Positions 1 to 6,398 of a DNA stretch of 15,470 nt are shown one piece after another (the stretch's first letter is position 1; every line of letters begins with the position of its first letter). Location of the stretch: assembly GCA_943914435.1 (NCBI GenBank), contig CALUBY010000012.1, positions 1 to 15,470 on the forward strand. The letters run 5' to 3'. Made by a program: the position numbers and the translations under genes. Source of the DNA: an uncultured bacterium. Its GTDB lineage: Bacteria; Patescibacteriota; Minisyncoccia; Phycocordibacterales; Phycocordibacteraceae. Under the pieces are notes generated by a model, which was not told where the DNA came from, made no database searches, and saw nothing but the letters and a program-made list of their open reading frames with translations.

Positions 1-28
1 GCCCTAGGGCGCCGCGCTCTTTTTATTT
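1..28 (+). terminator. Right half of a probable intrinsic terminator cut by the window edge
   Basis: The window opens with GCCCTAGGGC, a 10-base palindrome, followed by a GC-rich stretch (11-19) and then TCTTTTTATTT (18-28). A hairpin arm followed by a T-run on the plus strand is the form of an intrinsic terminator for a plus-strand gene lying left of the window. Only the inner four base pairs are visible. If this reading is right, the bases just outside the window should continue the left arm. It would also face the convergent minus-strand gene at 39-290. Confidence 0.35.
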
Positions 29-38
29 CAAAGCAGTA

Positions 39-290
39 TTATTCCGCCTCGAGTTCTGCTTCAAGCTGAGCCATGTCAGCTTCAGTATCAGCATCTGATG
101 CATTGAGCTCTGCTTCTAGATCAGCCGTTTCATCTACCTGGCCTTCTGATTCAATTACTCGTCCACTAACTCCTGTTTCAGGATCAGTATTCATTGAGTC
201 TTCGGCCACAGGGCGAGTCCAGAAATAATATCCACCCGCAAGCACAATGAGTATAAGCACGAGCACTCCGGCAGAAGTCTTGTTTATCAT
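39..290 (-). CDS. Small membrane-anchored acidic protein, unknown function
   Basis: This 83-residue protein is not one I recognise. Residues 7-24 form a single hydrophobic segment (GVLVLILIVLAGGYYFW), after a short Lys-containing N terminus. The rest is strongly acidic, with Glu and Asp dominating residues 46-83, and it ends in a short LEAEL-type heptad stretch that could form a helix. By the positive-inside rule the acidic tail would lie outside the membrane. It is the second gene of a pair: the 202-residue secreted coiled-coil gene ends 33 nt upstream, so both are probably co-transcribed. No Shine-Dalgarno motif precedes the ATG. The reading frame is supported by the N-terminal membrane segment and by the neighbour, not by homology. 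Confidence 0.6.
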   Translation of the reverse strand: MINKTSAGVLVLILIVLAGGYYFWTRPVAEDSMNTDPETGVSGRVIESEGQVDETADLEAELNASDADTEADMAQLEAELEAE

Positions 291-323
291 CGGTAATACG
301 TTATGTCTCTAATACTCACGAGA

Positions 324-932
324 TTACTTTGATGCATTCACATCAGCACGCATTTGCATAAGCACGTCAGCGTATGCCTTACGGACATCAACGAGCTCTT
401 TTTGTGCCTCTTTCATTATAGCCATAATCTCATTACGAGAAGTCTCCGCACTAAGCTGAGTCTTAAGATCGGCTTCTAAGGTAGCAATGTTTGTCGTAGC
501 CGCTACTCTCGCAGTCGATGCAGCCTCGAGCTTTTCACGAGAAAGCGACACATCGATACCTGTTCCTGCGAGTTCATCAAGCCGTGTCTCTACCTTTGCT
601 TCAAACCCGGAAAGACGTTCAAGAGCAGCCGAAAGCGTGCCGTAAATTCGGTCCGCATGCTTTTCAATGCGTTCCTTACGGTTACTTTCCAGATTCATTC
701 TTACTTCCGCAGAGGTATTCATTGAGCGTGTTCCCTTGTCCTCTGCACGATATTGCTGACGCTCTTCTTGAGCAGCTTCGCGGTTACCAAAGATTCCAAG
801 GAACCCGCGACCCTCTACTCTCCCTGGTTCTGTCTTTACCTCAACAGAGGTCTCAACCTGCGCAGAAACCATAACTGGAAGAACCATGCCCGTGAAAGCG
901 ATAATAGAGATAAGTGCAGTAGCATTCTTCAT
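324..932 (-). CDS. Secreted coiled-coil protein, unknown function
   Basis: The protein has 202 residues. Residues 1-24 look like a Sec signal peptide: Lys at position 2, a hydrophobic core to about residue 20 and a probable signal peptidase I site after VSA (residues 22-24, then QVETS). There is no lipobox cysteine. Residues 40-75 are basic and Gly/Gln-rich (RGFLGIFGNREAAQ). Residues 75-200 are rich in Ala, Glu, Lys, Leu and Arg with helical periodicity and almost no Pro, which suggests a long helical or coiled-coil domain. A periplasm-like or cell-surface structural or chaperone role is possible, but no family is assigned. It is first in a two-gene unit with the 83-residue membrane protein and is divergent from the gene at 1114. 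The frame is convincing because of the signal peptide and biased composition. Confidence 0.7.
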   Translation of the reverse strand: MKNATALISIIAFTGMVLPVMVSAQVETSVEVKTEPGRVEGRGFLGIFGNREAAQEERQQYRAEDKGTRSMNTSAEVRMNLESNRKERIEKHADRIYGTLSAALERLSGFEAKVETRLDELAGTGIDVSLSREKLEAASTARVAATTNIATLEADLKTQLSAETSRNEIMAIMKEAQKELVDVRKAYADVLMQMRADVNASK

Positions 933-997
933 ACGGATGAATTATTGAACGGTGCACTTGAAATAAGCAGCTCGACAGCTACGTAGCACCGAACTTT

Positions 998-1003
998 AGT
1001 ATA
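998..1003 (-). promoter_or_regulatory. Possible -10 element for the 202-aa/83-aa gene pair
   Basis: On the minus strand TATACT lies 65 nt upstream of the ATG at 932 and matches five of six bases of a sigma-70 -10 box. No convincing -35 sits 16-18 bp upstream, so the call is weak. The 181-nt intergenic stretch (933-1113) also has a 10-base palindrome GCTACGTAGC at 978-987 in what would be the leader. No clear promoter for the plus-strand gene at 1114 was found there. Confidence 0.3.
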
Positions 1004-1113
1004 CGACGCATCATGGTAGGTATGATTACAAACCCACTTGCAATGCGCTCATGAAACCTTCATGCTTAGAGGCGTAGTGTTCGTACGTTACCTAATTCGC
1101 ATTTACCTTTCCT

Positions 1114-1395
1114 ATGGATTCCAAGAAAAAGCTTACCCTCGCCTGGACTGTTGCCGGCATTCTCGCGGTACTTCTCGCTATATCCCTGTTCTTCCTTATG
1201 AACCCTGAGAGAAGCCTTGATACGGTTCTTCAGGAAGGAAAAGAGGATATCACCACTCAGCGCGAGCGCGTGGCAGAAGCCTGTGATGGCAGCAGCCCTG
1301 CTGAGTGTAATCAGGAGCTTGAAGAGCTTTCTACTATCCTCAGGGAGTTTAGCGAGGACATTAGCAGGGCCACCTCCACGATGGAGGTCCAGTAG
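1114..1395 (+). CDS. Small single-pass membrane protein, unknown function
   Basis: This 93-residue protein starts MDSKKKLTLAWTVAG. Three lysines precede a strong hydrophobic segment at about residues 8-29, so the N terminus should be cytoplasmic and the C-terminal 60 residues extracytoplasmic. That tail is charged and helical in composition. It has two cysteines (C57 in ACDG and C65 in ECNQ) that could form one disulfide outside the membrane. No family is recognised. It stands alone between a divergent secreted-protein pair and the infC promoter, and is followed after 39 nt by an intrinsic terminator, so it is probably monocistronic. No Shine-Dalgarno motif precedes the ATG (CCTTTCCT is the upstream sequence). 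Confidence 0.6.
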   Translation: MDSKKKLTLAWTVAGILAVLLAISLFFLMNPERSLDTVLQEGKEDITTQRERVAEACDGSSPAECNQELEELSTILREFSEDISRATSTMEVQ

Positions 1396-1434
1396 GACTC
1401 CCCTCTAGGCACTTTTACGTGTTGTTACAGGGAA

Positions 1435-1469
1435 AAGACCCGAGCCAAAACCTCGGGTCTTCCTTGTTT
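1435..1469 (+). terminator. Intrinsic terminator after the 93-aa gene
   Basis: The arms AAGACCCGAG (1435-1444) and CTCGGGTCTT (1452-1461) are perfectly complementary over 10 bp around a 7-nt loop. A T-rich tail, CCTTGTTT (1462-1469), follows. This separates the small membrane-protein gene from infC. The tail overlaps the proposed -35 box of the infC promoter. Confidence 0.8.
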
Positions 1470-1492
1470 ACGGCCTATTTACGTGCTAGAAT
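1464..1492 (+). promoter_or_regulatory. Sigma-70-type promoter for infC-rpmI-rplT
   Basis: TTGTTT (1464-1469) as -35 is followed by a 17-bp spacer and TAGAAT (1487-1492) as -10. The spacer ends in TGC, giving an extended -10 (TGCTAGAAT). Transcription should start near 1498-1500, leaving an untranslated leader of only about 11-13 nt before the TTG at 1511. The -35 lies within the T-tail of the upstream terminator. Confidence 0.65.
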
Positions 1493-1510
1493 CAGACCAC
1501 AACCACGACT

Positions 1511-2089
1511 TTGAGTACAAACACCGACCGAATCCGCATAAACCGCGAAATCCGAGCTCCGAAGCTCCGCGTCATTGGAGCCGAAGGAGAAAACCTTGGC
1601 GTCCTCGACACGGACGAGGCGCTAAAGGCAGCCCAAAACCTTGGTCTTGACCTTATTGAGATATCGCCAAATGCGGTGCCGCCCGTTGCTAAAATCATGG
1701 ATTATGGTAAATTCGAGTACGAGCGTAGCAAGAAAGAAAGCGCCGCACGGTCCAAGGTTAAGGTCTCCGAAACTAAGGAAGTTCAGATAAAAGTAGGTAC
1801 CGGAGAGAACGATATGCGCCTAAAAGCCAAGAAAGCAGCCGAATGGCTTGCTGACGGGCACCGGGTACGCATGGAACTCTTTCTTAAGGGTCGATATAAG
1901 GGCATGGATGAGGCATTCCTCAAGACTCGCCTCGAGAAGTTCATGCTCATGATCCCTTATGCCTACAAGATAGCCGAGCCCGTGAGCCGCGCACCAAAAG
2001 GGTTTGCTGCAATTATCGAGCGCGACGCCAAAGCAGCTACCCCTACCAAGAAGCAAGAACATCCTGAAACAGAACAAAACCCAGCATGA
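1511..2089 (+). CDS. infC: Translation initiation factor IF-3
   Basis: IF-3 binds the 30S subunit, prevents premature 50S joining and monitors the start codon. The 192-residue product has both family domains. The N domain (about 8-77) carries RINREIRAPKLRVIG and the family-typical DLIEISPNAVPPVAKIMDYG run (residues 47-66). The C domain (about 85-172) has KEVQIKVGTGENDMRLKAKK. A 20-residue charged, low-complexity tail (AATPTKKQEHPETEQNPA) extends past the core. The start is TTG: an in-frame TAG lies at 1487 and no ATG or GTG occurs before the conserved region, so TTG at 1511 is the best choice. There is no Shine-Dalgarno motif and the leader is very short. The stop overlaps the rpmI ATG (ATGA), as expected for translational coupling. 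In several bacteria infC has a rare start codon and is autoregulated; the TTG is consistent with that but does not prove it. Confidence 0.95.
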   Translation: MSTNTDRIRINREIRAPKLRVIGAEGENLGVLDTDEALKAAQNLGLDLIEISPNAVPPVAKIMDYGKFEYERSKKESAARSKVKVSETKEVQIKVGTGENDMRLKAKKAAEWLADGHRVRMELFLKGRYKGMDEAFLKTRLEKFMLMIPYAYKIAEPVSRAPKGFAAIIERDAKAATPTKKQEHPETEQNPA

Positions 2090-2277
2090 AAACCAACAAA
2101 TCATTCACCAAGCGCATTCGTGTAACCAAAAACGGTACACTTATTGCGCGTAAGCCGGGCCAGGATCACTTCAACGCTAAGGAGCGCGGACGCACAAAGG
2201 GCCTTAAGCGTCGTGCGAATATTCTTACGGTACCGAAGCGTATCGTTCGACAGTTCCTCAGCAAGACCAGCAAGTAA
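2086..2277 (+). CDS. rpmI: 50S ribosomal protein bL35
   Basis: bL35 is a small basic protein of the large ribosomal subunit. The 63-residue product has the family pattern of a KTNKSFTKRIRVTKNG start, an Arg/Lys-rich middle (KERGRTKGLKRRANILTV) and a C-terminal helix ending KTSK, and is of normal length. The ATG overlaps the infC stop codon by 4 nt, so translation is probably coupled to infC. rplT follows after 21 nt. The order infC-rpmI-rplT is the widely conserved bacterial arrangement, which confirms all three calls. Confidence 0.95.
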   Translation: MKTNKSFTKRIRVTKNGTLIARKPGQDHFNAKERGRTKGLKRRANILTVPKRIVRQFLSKTSK

Positions 2278-2298
2278 TTTCAAGTCAATTAATTCCGT

Positions 2299-2649
2299 AT
2301 GGCACGAGTAAAAGGAGGAGTCGCATCAGCGAAGCGTCGTCGCAATATACTTGCACGCGCAAAGGGCTTTCGTCATGGACGCTCTACCAAGGTTCGTCTT
2401 GCGAAGGAGTCTTTGGTACACGCAGGAAAGAACGCGTTCAATCACCGCCGCGACAAGAAGACTGACTTCCGTCAGCTTTGGATTGTACGCTTGAACGCTG
2501 CTATCCGTGACCTTGGCTACAAGTCCTACAGCACCTTTATTGATGCAAAGGCAAAGGCTGGTATCGAGCTCGACCGCAAAGTTCTTGCAACTCTTGCTGC
2601 AACCGAGCCTGAGGTATTCGCACGCGTTGCGAAGAAAATCCAGGGCTAA
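2299..2649 (+). CDS. rplT: 50S ribosomal protein bL20
   Basis: bL20 is an early-binding 23S rRNA assembly protein of the large subunit. The 116-residue product opens MARVKGGVASAKRRRNILARAKGF, close to the family N-terminal extension that threads into rRNA. It continues with the globular part (DKKTDFRQLWIVRLNAAIRD, residues 53-72). Length is standard. No Shine-Dalgarno motif precedes the ATG; the upstream bases are AATTAATTCCGT. bL20 represses this operon in Escherichia coli and in Bacillus. Here the short infC leader leaves no room for an upstream L20 leader RNA, so any feedback would have to act inside the cistrons. Transcription ends at the hairpin at 2669-2700. Confidence 0.95.
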   Translation: MARVKGGVASAKRRRNILARAKGFRHGRSTKVRLAKESLVHAGKNAFNHRRDKKTDFRQLWIVRLNAAIRDLGYKSYSTFIDAKAKAGIELDRKVLATLAATEPEVFARVAKKIQG

Positions 2650-2668
2650 TATCATCCCCTTCTTTTAC

Positions 2669-2700
2669 AAAGAAAGCCCCGCATATGCGGGGCTTTCTTT
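2669..2700. terminator. Perfect bidirectional intrinsic terminator between rplT and the repeat-protein gene
   Basis: A 32-base perfect inverted repeat has arms AAAGAAAGCCCCGCAT (2669-2684) and ATGCGGGGCTTTCTTT (2685-2700). The core is GCCCCGC/GCGGGGC with A-rich and T-rich flanks on both sides, so it reads as a terminator on each strand. It serves rplT from the left and the minus-strand gene ending at 2751 from the right. Confidence 0.9.
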
Positions 2701-2750
2701 GTGTTGTTTCGTAGTACTACCAGGAAAGATTTTCCCGGTGGTGGCTTCTT

Positions 2751-3875
2751 CTAAAACTCAACGATATTCGCAACCACATTAACCGTAACCTGCTCAGTCA
2801 CCGCCCCACACTCAAGAAGGTAGGTGGTCTGCGCGCCGATGGTGCGGTTGAGGGATGTGCTCGAGACGTTGCAGGATGATGAGGACGGGGACGCGATAAC
2901 GGTTCCGTTCTCCTTAAGCGTGCAGGATGTTCCTTGCGGTACGTTGGTGAACGAATACTCAATGGTTGATTCTTCTCCCGAGCGAAGACGAGACGGGGTT
3001 GCGGTAACCGTGAGGTCTGCACTTGCCGAGCAGCTTGAGCCAACCGTCACTGGTGTGCAAGAAGCCACTGCATTTCCGCTATAATCGGTAACCGATACGC
3101 TTGCAGCATACTGGCCGTTTCCTGCGTAGGTGGTGGTGAATGAGTTGCTGGTTGAGTTCTGTGAGGATGGGGTTCCAAACGAGCTCGTCCATGCGTAGGT
3201 TGGAGTGCCGCTGAACCCGCTTATGCTCGCCGTCCACGTGACGGGAGAGCCGATAGCTGCAGTTGAAGGCGATGGGGTGCAGCTTGCTGAGACTGATCCG
3301 CTGTAGCAGTTAGGGTAGGTGCCCTGCTGGCCGGAGTCGGCGCAAGTTGGTTCTGCAGGGGTGTAGCAGTTAGGGTAGCTGCCGAGCTGGCCAGAATCTG
3401 CACAGGTAGGTTCTGCGGGGGTGTAGCAGTTCGGGTACGTACCAATGTGACCCGGGTAGTCAGAGCAGGATGGTGCTGGAGGTGGAGGTTCCGGAGTATA
3501 ACAGCTTGGGTACGTTCCTACCTGACCAGAATCGGCGCACGTTGGCGGGGGTGGTGGTGGTGGTGGCGTGTAGCAGTTAGGATAGGTGCCGAGCTGGCCT
3601 GAGTCCGCGCAGGATGGAGGAACAGGTGGTGGTGGGCATGATAGAGGTCCTTGCTCTGTGAAAGCACAGCTCCACTCACCACTGCAACTAACGTGTATAT
3701 AAGGGCAATTATTATCACAGCCCGTATTTCCACCGAGACAGTCGCCTGCAACCGTCTCCGGCACATACGAGGTGCCCGTAATGCTTGCTACAGGGTTACC
3801 TCCAAGCACCATCGCAAGTACGAGCGATCCTATTAATATAGTCGGAACAGTGAAGGATGTACGGTTTTTTAGCAT
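2751..3875 (-). CDS. Secreted Cys/Pro repeat protein with PKD-like and Ig-like domains
   Basis: The product has 374 residues. Residues 1-31 form a signal peptide or N-terminal anchor with a hydrophobic core at about 9-24; there is no lipobox. Residues 45-80 are Cys-rich (C46, C53, C57, C64, C70, C80). Residues 88-192 hold five copies of a unit close to CADSGQLGTYPNCYTP, each with a Cys pair 12-13 residues apart, joined by Pro-rich linkers including an eight-proline run at 104-111. Residues 196-278 resemble a PKD-type beta-sandwich (PVTWTASISG, TPTYAWTSS, YAASVSVTDYSGNAV). Residues 282-374 form a second Ig-like domain (LTVTATPSRLRSGEESTIEY). The cysteines suggest disulfide-bonded surface structure, perhaps adhesion or an S-layer-like role, but this is inferred. 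It follows the 311-residue gene by 9 nt, so both are probably one operon. The repeat unit is not one I recognise. Confidence 0.8.
   Translation of the reverse strand: MLKNRTSFTVPTILIGSLVLAMVLGGNPVASITGTSYVPETVAGDCLGGNTGCDNNCPYIHVSCSGEWSCAFTEQGPLSCPPPPVPPSCADSGQLGTYPNCYTPPPPPPPPTCADSGQVGTYPSCYTPEPPPPAPSCSDYPGHIGTYPNCYTPAEPTCADSGQLGSYPNCYTPAEPTCADSGQQGTYPNCYSGSVSASCTPSPSTAAIGSPVTWTASISGFSGTPTYAWTSSFGTPSSQNSTSNSFTTTYAGNGQYAASVSVTDYSGNAVASCTPVTVGSSCSASADLTVTATPSRLRSGEESTIEYSFTNVPQGTSCTLKENGTVIASPSSSSCNVSSTSLNRTIGAQTTYLLECGAVTEQVTVNVVANIVEF
3300..3614 (-). repeat. Five tandem Cys/Pro repeat units encoded within the secreted protein
   Basis: Units lie at residues 88-104, 112-128, 136-153, 157-173 and 177-192 of the protein. 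Units 4 and 5 have a 60-bp DNA period and units 1-3 a 72-bp period, the difference being linker length. Unit 3 is the most diverged (SCSDYPGHIGTYPNC). DNA differences between neighbouring units are often at third codon positions while the protein pattern is kept, which argues for old duplications under protein-level selection. The proline linker is encoded by a GGT-type triplet run on the plus strand (3550-3564). Confidence 0.85.
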
Positions 3876-3884
3876 ACGTATTTA

Positions 3885-4820
3885 CTACTGGAACGTAACA
3901 TGAGTAATGCCAAGTTCTCTCGGGATTTCAAACACTTTTCTCGCCTCTGGCTGCTCAAGGGTGCGAACCCACAAATCTGACCCGCGTGCTTTGCTGCGCA
4001 GCTCATATAGACCCTCATCCCCTAGAGAGTACTGAACAGTGGTGTTTATTTCACGCACGCCAAGTAGTTCGTGCTCAAGAGGACTTACCTGTGTTAGCCC
4101 TACAATCATCATCACTGGCTCGCTTGAATAGTCTTCAAGCAGCGTTTCCCAAGCAAGTGCACGTCGATTTGGTGACTGATATGTCACAGCTGATACATCA
4201 GTAAAGGGCATGCTCGCAACCATGTCCTCAACGCCACTGATTAGCTCAAAATAGACCACTCCTTCACCCGTGAAGCGCACCATATGCGCATCCCCGAGGA
4301 AATAGGGAGAAAAGCTTTCAGTATAGGTGCGGGTCTCACCTCCCTCAGCAAAATCAATAACCGTTACCTTCCAATCAGCCACGTTGGTGGATCCCATTCC
4401 CCCTCCCATTTGCTCAGCATAGGCTACTTTTGTTCCCTCTGGTGAGAGCGCGAGTCCGCGCATAGGGTATACGGAGGTTACTTTTTGCTCACCGTCGACT
4501 CGTAGGCTGTATGCCCCGTTTTCGTACCGTGCGATAAAAGCGTTGTGTCCATTTGACTGCTTTGACTCGAGTATCTGAAACCCGTCCGTCTCAAGCGCCA
4601 TAAACGAGCCGTCACGATATATGTAGGTTTCCTCTGCTGATACAAACAGTCCTCGTTCCATAAGCTCTTCTGTCAGTCCTATTGGACGTTCGAGTGAGAA
4701 GTACGCCGCTGTTGCAAGCGCACCAAGAACCAGCATTACTCCAAGCACTACTATGATAATCTTTGCGCGGCTTTTGTGTGAGGACTCAGGCTGCACTGCG
4801 ACAGGGGCTTCATTTTCCAT
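3885..4820 (-). CDS. Membrane-anchored beta-propeller-like protein, unknown function
   Basis: The 311-residue product has a polar N terminus (1-19, ending HKSRAK), one transmembrane helix at about 20-42 (IIIVVLGVMLVLGALATAAY) and a large extracytoplasmic domain. That domain is beta-rich and has blade-like motifs seen in TolB/WD40-type propellers, for example LALSPEGTKVAYAEQ at residues 123-137 and YQSPNRRALAWE at 214-225. I infer a propeller fold from the pattern only; no enzyme motif is visible. It is the first gene of a pair with the secreted repeat protein 9 nt downstream, so the two may act together at the cell surface. It diverges from lnt across a 52-nt gap. No Shine-Dalgarno motif precedes the ATG (ACTGAAATT). 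Confidence 0.75.
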   Translation of the reverse strand: MENEAPVAVQPESSHKSRAKIIIVVLGVMLVLGALATAAYFSLERPIGLTEELMERGLFVSAEETYIYRDGSFMALETDGFQILESKQSNGHNAFIARYENGAYSLRVDGEQKVTSVYPMRGLALSPEGTKVAYAEQMGGGMGSTNVADWKVTVIDFAEGGETRTYTESFSPYFLGDAHMVRFTGEGVVYFELISGVEDMVASMPFTDVSAVTYQSPNRRALAWETLLEDYSSEPVMMIVGLTQVSPLEHELLGVREINTTVQYSLGDEGLYELRSKARGSDLWVRTLEQPEARKVFEIPRELGITHVTFQ

Positions 4821-4857
4821 AATTTCAGTGTATCAGTAATGCCACGTTACTACCCAA

Positions 4858-4866
4858 TGCTAAAGT
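4858..4866 (+). promoter_or_regulatory. Possible extended -10 for lnt, predicting a leaderless transcript
   Basis: TGCTAAAGT (4858-4866) resembles an extended -10 box, as at the infC promoter (TGCTAGAAT). No -35 is recognisable. If used, transcription would start at or within a base or two of the lnt ATG at 4873. The 52-nt gap to the divergent gene leaves little room for any other promoter. Confidence 0.3.
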
Positions 4867-4872
4867 GGATAA

Positions 4873-6345
4873 ATGAAGCGTTACACCCACACCTTCCTAC
4901 TCCCCTTCTCTCTAGGTCTTTCCGCTCTTGGCGTAGCGCTTCCTGCACTATGGTTGCTTGTGCCTGTTGGATTTAGTCTTTTTTTGGTTGAACTTATCCA
5001 ATACACAAAAACTCTCTCGGGCGCACTCTATCGTGGCATAGCGTTTGCAGGTATTGTGTCGGGCGCTGCCGTTATCTGGCTTCTTGAAGCGTTTCCCATT
5101 GGATGGATTGGAATTGACAGCCCAAGTGTACAGATGGCTATAGTGGTCGCCGTCTGGCTGTATGTGGTTTTCTCCCTTACTCCTGCCGCAATGATTGGAT
5201 GTGCCGTGATTTGGAAGATGCGAAGAGCACCCTTCTTCCCTTTTGTTGCTGCTCTTATATGGGTTCTCGTTGAGCAGGGACAAATGTGGGGATTTGCTCT
5301 TGCTACCTGGTCTCCACACTCGTTCTTTGGTCCTCATTTTTCCTTTGCATCACTTGGGTATGTGCTTACGGAGAGCCCCTTGCTGCTTCCTGCCGCCTAT
5401 CCCTTTGGCAGTATCGGCCTAACGTTCCTTCTTGTACTTGTTGCAGCAGCTGTTGCGCAGGCGATAGCATGGCGAACCGTTCAGTCCTATCAAGCCGCAT
5501 TATTTCCTATGATCGTGGCAGTGCTTTTGGTTAGTGTACCGACACTTCTTCCTAAAGAAGACTCTTTACCTACAGCAAACACTCTTGAGGTGGCACTGGT
5601 GTCTTCAACAATTCCCATTGGCGGACAGGCAACTGCATATGCCCCGAAGATTGAATCGCTTGTTGAACAGGCGTTCACAGATGAACAGAACCCCGATGTA
5701 GTAGTACTCCCTGAAGGATTAGGACTTGCGTATGCCTATCCCTCACCGGAAGTCCGCAAGATTAAAGTTGCCGAGCTCACCCAGAACGAACCTACCGTAT
5801 TCATATACTCAGGCCGTGACACTGCCGAAGGCGCATCTGCTATTGGTCGCATTGCATACGTAAACGAGCGCCTTGAAACACTAGGAACTTACCAGAAAAT
5901 GTTTTTGATGCCCCTTGGAGAGTATGTGCCTGTGACCTGGCTTCCCCTTCTCTCTCTTCTACAAAACAAGGGTTCACTGGAGAACTCCTACGCGTCTCGT
6001 GTAGAAGAAGCCATTAATCCTGGCACCACTCTTGATCCTGTTTCCGTACAGGGGGTTCGTTTCGGTACTCTCCTTTGCTCTGACCTAGCCTCACCAACGC
6101 TTTATAAAACCCTTTCACGAAGAGGTGCTGATGTTCTTGTTAATAGCGGCAATCAAAACTGGTTCCACGAATCGCGTCCTTTGTTCTGGAAGAACCTTCA
6201 GATCGCACGCGTGCATGCGGTACAAAACCAGACGTACTTCTTGAGCGCCAATAACGGCTCTCCTTCGTATGCACTACGCCCCGATGGTAGCGTTATGGCA
6301 CTGTCTGGATGGGAACCAATGGTGCTACACGTAGAACTCCCTTAA
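4873..6345 (+). CDS. lnt: Apolipoprotein N-acyltransferase
   Basis: Lnt transfers an acyl chain from phospholipid to the N-terminal cysteine of diacylated lipoproteins, at the outer face of the cytoplasmic membrane. The 490-residue product has hydrophobic helices over about 1-225 and a nitrilase-type domain at about 237-490. The catalytic triad is visible: E281 in VVLPEGLG, K342 in YQKMFLMPLGEYVP and C402 in GTLLCSDLASP; E350 matches a further conserved glutamate. The C-terminal VNSGNQNWFHESRP and ARVHAVQNQTYFLSANNGSPS segments also fit. Length is near the usual 500. It is a single-gene unit, divergent from the propeller-like gene and convergent with the RNase gene. Nitrilase-fold relatives exist, but the membrane domain plus triad makes Lnt by far the best call. 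The exact substrate in this organism is unknown. Confidence 0.9.
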   Translation: MKRYTHTFLLPFSLGLSALGVALPALWLLVPVGFSLFLVELIQYTKTLSGALYRGIAFAGIVSGAAVIWLLEAFPIGWIGIDSPSVQMAIVVAVWLYVVFSLTPAAMIGCAVIWKMRRAPFFPFVAALIWVLVEQGQMWGFALATWSPHSFFGPHFSFASLGYVLTESPLLLPAAYPFGSIGLTFLLVLVAAAVAQAIAWRTVQSYQAALFPMIVAVLLVSVPTLLPKEDSLPTANTLEVALVSSTIPIGGQATAYAPKIESLVEQAFTDEQNPDVVVLPEGLGLAYAYPSPEVRKIKVAELTQNEPTVFIYSGRDTAEGASAIGRIAYVNERLETLGTYQKMFLMPLGEYVPVTWLPLLSLLQNKGSLENSYASRVEEAINPGTTLDPVSVQGVRFGTLLCSDLASPTLYKTLSRRGADVLVNSGNQNWFHESRPLFWKNLQIARVHAVQNQTYFLSANNGSPSYALRPDGSVMALSGWEPMVLHVELP

Positions 6346-6398
6346 AGTCCTGGACCTAGAATGTGCGCGATAGGCCTACAAATAGATTAATTCTTTTC

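Noticed and set aside
3300..3614. CRISPR array, because of regularly spaced repeats
   Set aside because: Repeats are in frame, encode a conserved Cys/Pro peptide, vary at third codon positions and lack unique spacers.
4948..5337. 129-codon minus-strand frame inside lnt
   Set aside because: Overlaps the membrane domain of a certain gene on the other strand; the composition (Lys, Ser, Asn, His-rich) is the mirror of hydrophobic codons.
6346..6398. Terminator between the convergent lnt and RNase genes
   Set aside because: Only a short TAGGCCTA palindrome and scattered T-rich bases are seen; no stem with a following T-run on either strand is convincing.
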